Origin: a virus
Virus record (IMG/VR): IMGVR_UViG_3300019487_000022
Coordinates: 59,807 to 123,806 of that record
Length of the DNA: 64,000 nt
Direction: 5' to 3' (one strand)
Made by a program: the position numbers and the translations under genes
The notes under the pieces: generated by a model
Database searches by the model: none
Seen by the model: the letters and a program-made list of their open reading frames with translations, nothing else
Told to the model about the DNA's origin: nothing
Part shown: positions 8,143 through 16,550 of the stretch, piece by piece
Numbering within the stretch: position 1 is the stretch's first letter
How the letters are laid out: the number at the start of each line of letters is the position of its first letter

Positions 8143-10497
8143 TTAAAAACCCTTCTTTATTTTACGAATGAGTTTGTTTATATCTTTATTTGTTATCGCT
8201 ACTTTGCGTAAATCATCTTCACTTGAAGCAGCTACTGCCGCCGGAGCAGTAGGAGCTTTAGGTGCGAAATGCTGCAACATTTGTTTTATGCTACCTTTAA
8301 CAGCCTTATGGTAATCACCATGAGTTGGTCTACTGATCCATTGTTTAACTGCTTCAATAGATTCAGGATTTGGAGTTTTTCCGTTACTTACGTCGCTAAG
8401 AAAAGATGTAATTCCCTGTTCTAAGCCGCCTGTTATGCTTTTTACAAGAGCTGGATTCATTTGAAATGCAGGAAGCCATTTTTTTGCATCTTCAAGTAAC
8501 TTAGGAGAAACTTGTTTAGTTACGTTTTCTATTTCAGGACCAGTAACCGGATTTGATGGGGCTTCAGGTGCTACTGTTGGTGACGGTTTTGCTTCTGTTG
8601 GAGCTGTAACACCCTGTTGTTTTTTCTTTGCTAATTCTTTTAAAGTATTTTTAGAATTAGCAATGAACTCCTGTTGAGTTTTTGGAGCTGATGGTTGAGC
8701 AATCATTGGTGGAGGTACAGCTTCTACCACAGGTTCAGTTACTGTCGAAGGAGGATTTACTTTTTCTGGTGCTGCTGTTGAAGCAGGGGAAATAGTGGAT
8801 GTCGGTGGAGCTTGTAATTTTGGTTTTACAGGAGTCTCTTTTTTAACTGGAATCTCTTGTGTAGGCTCAATTTTTTTATTTACTGGAGGTTCCACTGCTT
8901 TTACTGTTGGATCGCTCGTATTTAATGGGGCTATATCGTACAGATCCTTATTAGCAGGTGGAGTGGTTTTATTATTTTGAACTATGGGTTCAGGCGCAGC
9001 AATATCATAAGGATCTTTTTTAGATGGAACTTTTGCAACAGGAGGATTAGCCGAAGGCGTTGTTTGTGAAGGAACCACATCATAAGGTTGAGCCTTGCCT
9101 GCATTTGCTGCTGGATTTACTTGTAATGAGGCAACAAAAGTAACTCCAAATTGCTTTAAATTATTTTTAGCTTGAGATGAATTTGTATTATAAAGCTTTA
9201 ATAACCATTCCCCAACTTCTTGAGCATTCAAGGCTTGGGCGAATAATTTTCTGTGCCAAGATGAAAATGCTGCAGTACTAAGAGCATTAACTGTAAATGG
9301 TGCATTTTGAGCTTTTAAGAATGCATTTACTGCAGTCAAGTTTGCAGGTTGTTTTAAGAAATCACTTATTCTTTGAGTAAATGATTTTGTTGTATCGTTA
9401 GATACGGGCGAAGTATTTTGAGCAACTGGAGCAGGTTGCGGAGATGCTGCAGGAGATGCTTGTTGTATTTGCGGATTAACAACGTTTTGTCTTGTTTCCT
9501 GTGTAGGCGCAAGATTGTTAGTTTGCCCTGCAGCATTAGCTATAACATTTGCCAAATTATCAAGTTGTTTACGTCTAGATTGCATATCTTGCAAAGGAGT
9601 ATTTGCAAAGTTATTAAATGCAACCATGATTTGTTGATAGATTTGACCAGCGCTTGGGCTATTCCTGGACATTTGCCCTAAAACGTTCAATTCAGCAGAA
9701 ATATTTTGTTGCAATTGAGCCATTTGCTGATTGATCTGTTGTTGTTGGTTTAAAGGCAACTGGGACATATCGTTAGGAAAACGAGTTCTCAAATTTTGCA
9801 CTGCTAACAACGCTCTTTGTAAGCGTTGTTTCATCATTTCATTATTCGCATTACCTGTCCATGAGTTAAACTGTTCTTTTCCCCATTGAAGCCAATTTTT
9901 CGGGTTCCAAAGGTTAGCATTAAACTGTGAGATCTTTAATAATTCATTAGCTAGATCTGCTGTCTGAAGAGCTAAATCTTTTTTATTGTTATTATGTAAC
10001 GTCTCAGCTAATTTTGCCATCTTCTGAGATGCTGTAATAACATCTTCAGTAAGATTTGCCTTTATTTCATCTATGCTTTCAAATACGGCAACAGGCAAAG
10101 ATGTTCCCAATGATACTTTTTTCTGTATCATTCCATTAAAAATATTATCCTCTTTGGTCCAGACATGTTTGTTATTTGCTGTTTTGACAAAACTTACAGC
10201 CTGGTCTGCATATTTATCCCAATCACTCTCATCTTTTCCAAAAGATGCTAAATATTCTTTGTGACACTCGAACCAGATTTCTTGAGCCGATTTATTTGTT
10301 GCTGTTCTTTTTTGGCGGTAACAGTTACTCCAGCATCGCTGATTGCGAATTGCATATCCTGTAGAACCTACATATTGTGCTTGAACAATACGAATTGTTT
10401 GTTTATTTACATCATCAACTATATCTGCTGCTTTAAATAGTTTAGCTGCATCAAGATTATTAGCTAAAGAAGTAAGTTTTTTGTTAATATCAATCAT
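8143..10497 (-). CDS. Large Pro/Gln-rich virion-module protein
   Basis: 784 residues. Residues 1-110 look folded, with a Cys-rich patch (NQRCWSNCYRQK). Residues 190-330 are helical and Gln/Asn-rich. Residues 330-660 are a long Pro/Thr/Ala linker with three spaced copies of a YD(V/I)(V/A)P motif (PYDVVPSQ, PYDIAAPE, LYDIAPLN). The C-terminal 120 residues look folded again (KKWLPAFQMNP, KQWISRPTHGDYHKAVKG). No membrane segment, no recognised catalytic motif. Length and composition fit a tail, baseplate or neck protein; that is inference. Confidence 0.75.
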   Translation of the reverse strand: MIDINKKLTSLANNLDAAKLFKAADIVDDVNKQTIRIVQAQYVGSTGYAIRNQRCWSNCYRQKRTATNKSAQEIWFECHKEYLASFGKDESDWDKYADQAVSFVKTANNKHVWTKEDNIFNGMIQKKVSLGTSLPVAVFESIDEIKANLTEDVITASQKMAKLAETLHNNNKKDLALQTADLANELLKISQFNANLWNPKNWLQWGKEQFNSWTGNANNEMMKQRLQRALLAVQNLRTRFPNDMSQLPLNQQQQINQQMAQLQQNISAELNVLGQMSRNSPSAGQIYQQIMVAFNNFANTPLQDMQSRRKQLDNLANVIANAAGQTNNLAPTQETRQNVVNPQIQQASPAASPQPAPVAQNTSPVSNDTTKSFTQRISDFLKQPANLTAVNAFLKAQNAPFTVNALSTAAFSSWHRKLFAQALNAQEVGEWLLKLYNTNSSQAKNNLKQFGVTFVASLQVNPAANAGKAQPYDVVPSQTTPSANPPVAKVPSKKDPYDIAAPEPIVQNNKTTPPANKDLYDIAPLNTSDPTVKAVEPPVNKKIEPTQEIPVKKETPVKPKLQAPPTSTISPASTAAPEKVNPPSTVTEPVVEAVPPPMIAQPSAPKTQQEFIANSKNTLKELAKKKQQGVTAPTEAKPSPTVAPEAPSNPVTGPEIENVTKQVSPKLLEDAKKWLPAFQMNPALVKSITGGLEQGITSFLSDVSNGKTPNPESIEAVKQWISRPTHGDYHKAVKGSIKQMLQHFAPKAPTAPAAVAASSEDDLRKVAITNKDINKLIRKIKKGF

Positions 10498-10560
10498 GCT
10501 CTTAACCTTAAATTACGATATTATATTCGTTTAAACTACGAAAAACTTTATCAGAAACCT

Positions 10561-11478
10561 TTAAGTCTTTACTGTAAATTTGGGTGTAAATTCTCTTCCT
10601 ACAAAGGAATTGAACAATATATTGTCTATTATGAAAGCTCTAATATCCCCAACTGTTTCATCAAAAGTTACAACTATAGTATTTCCAGTACTTGCTGCAT
10701 TGAATGTGCCGTGAGGTTCCACCTCTCTCTTTATGTCTCTTCCTCCCTTGGTTTTATACCAAATTTCAACCACTTCATGTTCCTGTTCAGCCCATTGCAT
10801 AGCTTCATGAGGGGATGAGAAATTAGGATATTCTTTTTCTGGAACTTCAAATTCTGTAGGTTCTTCTAATTCTGGGCTTTCTTGTGTAATTTCAGGCTCT
10901 GCTTCTGGTTGCTGCATTTCATCAGGTATTTGTTCATTATCTGTATCATCATAAGAATCTTCTAATATACCAGCTAAGTTAGAGACATCTATAGTGGGTA
11001 AGTTTGTTGTGTTTTGCTTATTATTCTGTGTTTGTACTGGAATAGCTGAAGGGGTTTGTAGGAATTGAGGTTGTACATCCTGCATTATTTGAGCTATTTT
11101 AATATGATACATTTCTGAATCTTTTATAAAATTAATTAGAGCTCCGTCTGCTTCTTGTTTTACCAATTCAATTTTATCACCAACATTAATATTGTTTTTA
11201 TCAAAAAAACCCATATTTGCTTCAATGGCGATAGAACAAGATGTAGAACTTGCTACCGTAATATCTGACATTGGTTTAATATGTGATATCTGGGTTATGG
11301 AGTTATTGTCATCTATAAAAGCTATATCTAAAGGAATAAAGGTATTAACACCCCAGAATCGGAGTTTTTGGGGTTTATCAAAAACAAAAAGCATACCCTC
11401 ATCATCAGGCATGTCTTTTCTAAACATTAAACCTTGAGCTTTTTTATATGGTGTATCAGCTATTTCTACAAAAAGCAT
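10561..11478 (-). CDS. DUF192-domain protein with acidic linker
   Basis: 305 residues. Residues 1-108 match the DUF192 family: KAQGLMFRKDMPDDEGMLFV, FWGVNTFIPLDIAFID, then GFFDKNNINVGDKIEL. DUF192 proteins are small, mostly uncharacterised beta-folds found widely in bacteria and archaea. Residues 165-225 are Glu/Pro-rich. The C-terminal segment (about 230-305) contains SPHEAMQWAEQEHEVVEIWY and may be a second small domain. A DUF192 domain among head genes is unusual. Function in the virion is unknown. Confidence 0.8.
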   Translation of the reverse strand: MLFVEIADTPYKKAQGLMFRKDMPDDEGMLFVFDKPQKLRFWGVNTFIPLDIAFIDDNNSITQISHIKPMSDITVASSTSCSIAIEANMGFFDKNNINVGDKIELVKQEADGALINFIKDSEMYHIKIAQIMQDVQPQFLQTPSAIPVQTQNNKQNTTNLPTIDVSNLAGILEDSYDDTDNEQIPDEMQQPEAEPEITQESPELEEPTEFEVPEKEYPNFSSPHEAMQWAEQEHEVVEIWYKTKGGRDIKREVEPHGTFNAASTGNTIVVTFDETVGDIRAFIIDNILFNSFVGREFTPKFTVKT

Positions 11479-11482
11479 AATA

Positions 11483-11884
11483 TTATATGATAGAATACCT
11501 AAACTTATTCCTTTCCAGATCTTCTATGAATTCATCTAATTCAATATCTGGAACTTCAAAAATCATATATTGGTTTTTCTGTTCTACAATTATTTCAGAA
11601 TTGGAATCATTATAGTATGTAAAATTACGAAACCAATTATGCAATTTCTTTACGTCCTTTTCATTTATTTTGACTTCAGAGCTCGCAGTAATAATTTCTT
11701 TAGGGAGTAAGCGATAACCTGGAATAGGCAAAGAAGGATCGTATGTATAAGCCATTTTTATTTCTGTTCCAACAGCTTTGTACATTTTCTTATGTACTGC
11801 ATCATACCAATATAGTGTTCTATTTTTTTGAAAGCTATTTTCAGATTTGTTTGGCAGTTCAACTTTTATTATCGGCATCTTCAA
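11483..11884 (-). CDS. Unknown small protein
   Basis: 133 residues, starting MKMPIIKVELPNKS; M3 is an equally good start. It overlaps the upstream gene by 26 nt. It contains RTLYWYDAVHKKMYKAVG and PGYRLLPKEIITAS, then an acidic C-terminus (IELDEFIEDLERNKF). No family recognised. Confidence 0.7.
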   Translation of the reverse strand: MKMPIIKVELPNKSENSFQKNRTLYWYDAVHKKMYKAVGTEIKMAYTYDPSLPIPGYRLLPKEIITASSEVKINEKDVKKLHNWFRNFTYYNDSNSEIIVEQKNQYMIFEVPDIELDEFIEDLERNKFRYSII

Positions 11885-12326
11885 ATCTCTTCCACCAATT
11901 ATCAGAAGCAGTTTTAGTCAAGTTATGACCTCGTAATGTTGAAGCTTTCTTTGTGTTAGACAAAGCCTCTGAATAACCTATAAGTTTATCGTCTTTTTTA
12001 TCAAATATTGAAGAATCATCTCCCAAAACCATGACCCGTATAACTTTAGCACCTTTATCTGTTATCTCTATATTATCACCGTTCGTTTTTATAAGTCCTG
12101 AATCGCTCATGGATTCTACTTGGGATGCAGAAACGGTATATGGTCTTTGGTAAACACGATCACTTATTTTATTTTTCTCATCTTTCCAAATAGCAAATAG
12201 ATTTTTTGCAGCAACTGGATCTATTGCATTTTCTTCTTTTGATTTGATTTGAACTTGTAATCCTGGCATTATCTGAATTAAATAATCAAATAACGTTGGA
12301 GAGAATTGAGATTTTTTCTGTAACAT
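11859..12326 (-). CDS. Unknown protein, possible winged-helix region
   Basis: 155 residues. The stretch VSASQVESMSDSGLIKTNGD followed by IEITDKGAKVIRVMVLGDD resembles a small winged-helix (helix, turn, beta hairpin) but no family is certain. Terminates with TGA, one of the minority of TGA-terminated genes in this window. Followed by an overlapping start. Confidence 0.7.
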   Translation of the reverse strand: MLQKKSQFSPTLFDYLIQIMPGLQVQIKSKEENAIDPVAAKNLFAIWKDEKNKISDRVYQRPYTVSASQVESMSDSGLIKTNGDNIEITDKGAKVIRVMVLGDDSSIFDKKDDKLIGYSEALSNTKKASTLRGHNLTKTASDNWWKRFEDADNKS

Positions 12327-12374
12327 AATATATAATATATTCTTACAATATTTGCTTTTAACCTTTATAAGTCT

Positions 12375-13151
12375 TTAATTCCAGAACAACACAGACCTAC
12401 CTGGATATGGACTATCATTTTCTCTATTATACCAACTGAACGGTTCGTTTCTTATCTCTCTCCAATAATGACCTTCTCCAACACGTCCATCATTATTGTA
12501 GTTTTCTAATCCCTTTCTATATCTTCTTTGCTTACGAATATCGCTGTCACGTTGTCGAAAATCATTTTCATCTTCCCACCAAGACCAAACTCTTTCTTCC
12601 ATTGGCAAATCCAAATTAGCCCAAGGACCACTTATGCCTTCTGCAGTTTTGTAATTATTAACGTGATTTTTTCCTTTTGCTGTAAATTTTAATAGAGATC
12701 TTATATATAGTAATCTTTGAACTACACGTTGAACCCAATCAATAGATATTTTAGTATCAATAATCTCATTCATTTGAGAAGGCATGAATTCTGTAATATC
12801 TTTTTCTAAAGAAGCTTGTAAAACTTTTTTATATCTAGTTATCTCCTGATCTTCAAAACAATCTAAGAGTTTTGCAAGTTCTTTTAGACTAAATATAAAC
12901 AATTTTGTTATTTTAGCATCTGGTGATGATGCTATTGGTTCTGGTCTCAATAATGTTTTGATAACATCAGTCCACAGATTATGTAAAAGATGACTATTCT
13001 CTTTGATAAAAGCCTCAATATGAGTAATCGCTTCAAGAATAGGTTTAGTTACTTTTTGTTCTTGTAAAGAGAATTCTACGTGTCCATTATTGACTAACTT
13101 AAAGCCAAAATGTAACAATTCTTTTTGAATTATAGTCCAGTTATCACTCAT
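12375..13151 (-). CDS. Unknown protein with Trp/Arg-rich C-terminus
   Basis: 258 residues. Residues 1-165 are predicted mainly helical (KLFIFSLKELAKLLDCFEDQ and similar). Residues 180-258 switch to aromatic and Arg-rich sequence (GPWANLDLPMEERVWSWWED, GHYWREIRNEPFSWYNREN). Start codon overlaps the stop of the preceding gene as ATGA, indicating coupling. No family recognised. Confidence 0.75.
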   Translation of the reverse strand: MSDNWTIIQKELLHFGFKLVNNGHVEFSLQEQKVTKPILEAITHIEAFIKENSHLLHNLWTDVIKTLLRPEPIASSPDAKITKLFIFSLKELAKLLDCFEDQEITRYKKVLQASLEKDITEFMPSQMNEIIDTKISIDWVQRVVQRLLYIRSLLKFTAKGKNHVNNYKTAEGISGPWANLDLPMEERVWSWWEDENDFRQRDSDIRKQRRYRKGLENYNNDGRVGEGHYWREIRNEPFSWYNRENDSPYPGRSVLFWN

Positions 13152-13705
13152 TTATTTCTTTCCACGGCGACAGTTATATGAAACTCATGCCCTTTGAGCT
13201 TCTTAGATAAGCCGTACTTCTCTCTTATTTCTTCTAATTCAGGTGATTCTACTTCTACAAACCATACACGTTTTATACCTTTCCAAGATTCAGGGTCTAC
13301 AGAATAGAATTTTCCTAATTTAAAATGTACCTCTGTTCCACTATCTTGAAAAGGTTTTTCTTTGGTTAATTCTTTTGCGTTAATTACAGAAATATGAGCG
13401 CCAACATTGTTATAATCATCTTCAAGATAAGGCGGTTTTTCCTTTGTTTCTGAGTCTATTAACGAAAACAGACCATGAATGACATCGTTTGAAATATCAA
13501 CATAAACGAAGCCATCGTAGGTCTGTTTTACTGTACCTATCAAAGGTACTTGTAATTTTCTTGCAATTTTAATAAATCCGCTTTTGGTATTAGCAGATAA
13601 ATTACTTACATATTCTTTTGGAAATATTTCTTTCCAATATTTCTTAAAATTCTTTTTGTTCTTTTTGAGTTTATCTTTATATTTTTCAGTTTTAATAATT
13701 TTCAT
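13148..13705 (-). CDS. 2H-phosphoesterase-like protein
   Basis: 185 residues. Two H-hydrophobic-(S/T)-hydrophobic motifs, HISV (H104) and HITV (H176), about 70 residues apart near strand ends, are the hallmark of the 2H phosphoesterase superfamily (LigT, CPDases, phage Acb1). The gene encodes little more than this domain plus an N-terminal tail with KKYWKEIFPKEYVSNL, a motif shared with the C-terminus of the protein at 7351-8082. Family members hydrolyse cyclic phosphodiesters: 2',3'-cyclic ends during tRNA repair, or cyclic-oligonucleotide signals for phage Acb1. The window also has an RNA ligase (51853-52875). Co-location with head genes raises the possibility that it is packaged. Substrate unknown. 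Confidence 0.65.
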   Translation of the reverse strand: MKIIKTEKYKDKLKKNKKNFKKYWKEIFPKEYVSNLSANTKSGFIKIARKLQVPLIGTVKQTYDGFVYVDISNDVIHGLFSLIDSETKEKPPYLEDDYNNVGAHISVINAKELTKEKPFQDSGTEVHFKLGKFYSVDPESWKGIKRVWFVEVESPELEEIREKYGLSKKLKGHEFHITVAVERNK

Positions 13706-14802
13706 TACTCTATCTCTGCGTTATGCGCTGCTATAGTGCGACTAACGCGAGAAGACTGTTTACCATTCTTTTTGGATGCTGAAGCACCAGTTATTGATGC
13801 TAAGTCACTTAAATCCACATCCTTCATTGACATCACATCTAATGAACTAATAGTAGTGTTTTTGCGTTTACGTCCAACAGGCTTCACCGCTTTAGCTTTA
13901 TTAACTTTAGACTTCTTATTTTCTTTTCTTACTACTAGTTCAGCTTCCTCTACCCCTTTGTCTGTGAAATCCAATTCCCCTGACATTACACCATCATTAT
14001 TTAAAGTTCTTTTTGGTCTTGTATTAACAACCTTAGCAACTCGATTTGTTGACTCTTCTTTATTTAGCAATGATTTAGAGTAAGGATCCCATGCTTGCAT
14101 TTTATTCTTTTTATCTCTTCTTTGATCTATATCAATATCATCTAAATCGATTCCTTCATCATCATCCGTGTCTTGATCTAATTCTTCATTATCGATAGAT
14201 ACTGTCAACTCTTCATTCTCAGAATTTTCTGTCTCTTCAGATTCATCTTCGTCAGTTAAATCGATTTTTGTCAGTTTTTTGGCTATCTCTTGTGCGCTTT
14301 TTCTTTTTGAAGGTTTGATATTGTCTAAATCAATAATAGGATCTGCTTGTTTCTTTTTTACAATTTGAGATTTTTTACTTGTGCCTAATTTGATTTTCTT
14401 TTTTAAAGTTCCTGCGGATTTTGTTTCCGTAGTATCATCTGAATCATCTTTTTGTGGATCTTTTACTAATAAAATACCTTGTATGATTGCACTACGAACG
14501 TTATTTGATTGCAGTTCTATCCTAGAAACATAAGTTGATTCATTCTTTAATAAACTTATATTATCTAAACCAATAGGTTTTCCTGATACATTTGTAATTT
14601 TTATGTTTTTTGCGTTAGGAGAATCTTGGTGACCTTGTGCATCTAATACAACAATTAAACCTTTTCTTAAACACGCTTGAATGTCACCATTGTAAAATGC
14701 TTCATCTGAAATGGAAAGTTTTGCTCCAGCTTTTACCGCATATCCTATTGTTGGTATTACAATCTCTTTCTTCTTTACTGCGTCCGTAACTTGAATTATC
14801 AT
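13705..14802 (-). CDS. Unknown protein with acidic and Lys-rich tail
   Basis: 365 residues. Residues 1-115 look folded (IGYAVKAGAKLSISDEAFYN, VSGKPIGLDNISLLKNES). From about residue 120 it is low-complexity: Lys-rich, then strongly acidic (DDDEGIDLDDIDIDQRRDKK within 200-235), then basic again. Shares one base with the next gene (stop and start at 13705). No family recognised; the charge pattern fits a scaffold or DNA-proximal protein but that is a guess. Confidence 0.7.
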   Translation of the reverse strand: MIIQVTDAVKKKEIVIPTIGYAVKAGAKLSISDEAFYNGDIQACLRKGLIVVLDAQGHQDSPNAKNIKITNVSGKPIGLDNISLLKNESTYVSRIELQSNNVRSAIIQGILLVKDPQKDDSDDTTETKSAGTLKKKIKLGTSKKSQIVKKKQADPIIDLDNIKPSKRKSAQEIAKKLTKIDLTDEDESEETENSENEELTVSIDNEELDQDTDDDEGIDLDDIDIDQRRDKKNKMQAWDPYSKSLLNKEESTNRVAKVVNTRPKRTLNNDGVMSGELDFTDKGVEEAELVVRKENKKSKVNKAKAVKPVGRKRKNTTISSLDVMSMKDVDLSDLASITGASASKKNGKQSSRVSRTIAAHNAEIE

Positions 14803-14819
14803 CTAAACTCCTTCGTGCG

Positions 14820-15413
14820 TTATATCCCTTGGATTTTTTGTACTGTTTTTCCAAAGATACTATCGTCCAAACGCACGCGCAAACTTTGGTCTGTTCGTTT
14901 CTTTTTGAGTTTAGAATCCAAAGAACCAGTTTCCTTACCTGACATGTCTCTGTTTAATTCCTGTGCAGCACTTAATGGGTCTTGCGGGTCCGCAAACCAA
15001 CCTTGCATTGGTGTGCCTTCTGTTGAAGGATGATCTAAATTAGTGTCTTCCGATGGTAAATCGTTTTTATATTGCTCGTCATAATCATTTTCGTGTTCTG
15101 AAAAATCTCTAGGGGATAAAGAACCACGAAAACGTGTACCAAAACCGCCACTCTGACTTTCATCAGCTGGCGCAGTTAATTTATAGCCTTGACCATCATT
15201 AGGACGTACTGCTTTTTGTTTTTGTCTGATATAAGGATCTGGCCTATCTAAATCCCATGCTGTAGGAGTACCAGTTCTGGTGGATACTTTAAAAACATGG
15301 TGACGACAAGTGCAACAACCTTTTATAGCTAATGCGTAATCAGATTGGCACCCGCATTTTGTGCAAGTGAAGATAGCGGATTTTTCAAATTTACTAAAAT
15401 TGAATGAATCCAT
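14820..15413 (-). CDS. Zinc-ribbon protein with AFNF-type N-terminus
   Basis: 197 residues. N-terminus MDSFNFSKFEKSA carries the short FNF motif seen in other virion-module proteins. It is followed by a four-Cys ribbon (FTCTKCGCQ, then KGCCTCRHHVF). The rest is polar and probably disordered (GFGTRFRGSLSPRDFSEHEN). Zinc ribbon likely structural. No named family. Confidence 0.7.
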   Translation of the reverse strand: MDSFNFSKFEKSAIFTCTKCGCQSDYALAIKGCCTCRHHVFKVSTRTGTPTAWDLDRPDPYIRQKQKAVRPNDGQGYKLTAPADESQSGGFGTRFRGSLSPRDFSEHENDYDEQYKNDLPSEDTNLDHPSTEGTPMQGWFADPQDPLSAAQELNRDMSGKETGSLDSKLKKKRTDQSLRVRLDDSIFGKTVQKIQGI

Positions 15414-15420
15414 GTTTGCA

Positions 15421-16497
15421 TTAGAACTCTACATCTTGATCGTCTACACCTAAGTCAATAGGATTTTCGTATCCTTCATTTGGATCTAGAGAATTTTGTG
15501 TTTCCAAATCAGGAACATAATCAAACCCATCTAAACTAGGATCTCTTTCCGCAAAAGTGTGAGCATCTTGTTCATTTGGGAAAGTTGCAACAAATTGACT
15601 TTGTGTTTCGCCAGGTTCTATTTTAAATAAATTAAAACCTTGTTCATTAGGAACTATAGAATATTTTCCTGGGGAAACATCAAAATCATCGGGATTTGCC
15701 ATACCATCCTCTAATTGACCACCTTCATTCATATAATCATTAACTTCATTAGCATTAAAATCTGCCAAGTCATCCATGCCGCTTCCGTCACCGGGCCAAC
15801 CAGTTTCGGCAAAATCATCATCCCATTGTGCAGACTTTATCCAACCTTCAGCTGCTGCTATTAATCGAGCTTTACCACTATTAATATCATTAACTTGTTG
15901 TTCTTCTTTTGCAGTTAATTTTCTATTTTCAAGAGACGCTTTAGCAAAAATCTGGAACATCATGGAATCTGCTTTTTTCAATGACGTAAGCATTAAATCA
16001 TCAAATTTGTCTGTGGAACTGGCAATATCTTTAGTTAGACCATCAAAACGGTCTGGATGATTTGGTAATTGACTCTTTTGAGTGTTTGCTGGAATATATG
16101 TCATTTCTCCTATCATCTGAGAACCAACATATTTATCCCAAAATTCTGTGTCCCTGTCTTTTGTTCTTGCTGCAACAAAAGCTTTGGTCTTTTCCTTATC
16201 GTAAGACTCACTTAACAAAGCCATAGGGGTGATGCTCTTATTTGATAAATTTTCATTTCTCTTATCATTATATAACTTAGGATTATCCATTTGCTTTTCA
16301 GTTGTTGCCGATTGTGAACCTGAACGAGCTTTAGATAATCTCTCATTAAAAGGTACGGACGCATCTTCTTCTTTATGGGAATTCGCAGCAAGCTGACGCT
16401 CTGTGTAACCTTCAAACGGTTCTTTTTGATTGAAATCTTCTCTATGCTCAGAAAGCTGCTTTGAATATGGTAGTGTTGGATCAGACTTTTTAGCCAT
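15421..16497 (-). CDS. Unknown acidic protein upstream of portal cluster
   Basis: 358 residues. N-terminal 95 residues are polar with a repeated S-(K/E)-x-R pattern (LPYSKQLSEHREDFNQKEPF, VPFNERLSKARSGS). A folded middle is likely (FWDKYVGSQMIGEMTYIPA). The C-terminal part (about 270-330) has FNLFKIEPGETQSQFVATFP and ends strongly acidic. Lies directly downstream of the terminase gene. No family recognised. Confidence 0.75.
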   Translation of the reverse strand: MAKKSDPTLPYSKQLSEHREDFNQKEPFEGYTERQLAANSHKEEDASVPFNERLSKARSGSQSATTEKQMDNPKLYNDKRNENLSNKSITPMALLSESYDKEKTKAFVAARTKDRDTEFWDKYVGSQMIGEMTYIPANTQKSQLPNHPDRFDGLTKDIASSTDKFDDLMLTSLKKADSMMFQIFAKASLENRKLTAKEEQQVNDINSGKARLIAAAEGWIKSAQWDDDFAETGWPGDGSGMDDLADFNANEVNDYMNEGGQLEDGMANPDDFDVSPGKYSIVPNEQGFNLFKIEPGETQSQFVATFPNEQDAHTFAERDPSLDGFDYVPDLETQNSLDPNEGYENPIDLGVDDQDVEF

Positions 16498-16550
16498 TAT
16501 GTTTCCTTAATAATATATTTATCCTAAACTATTGACAATTTCTTAAATTA

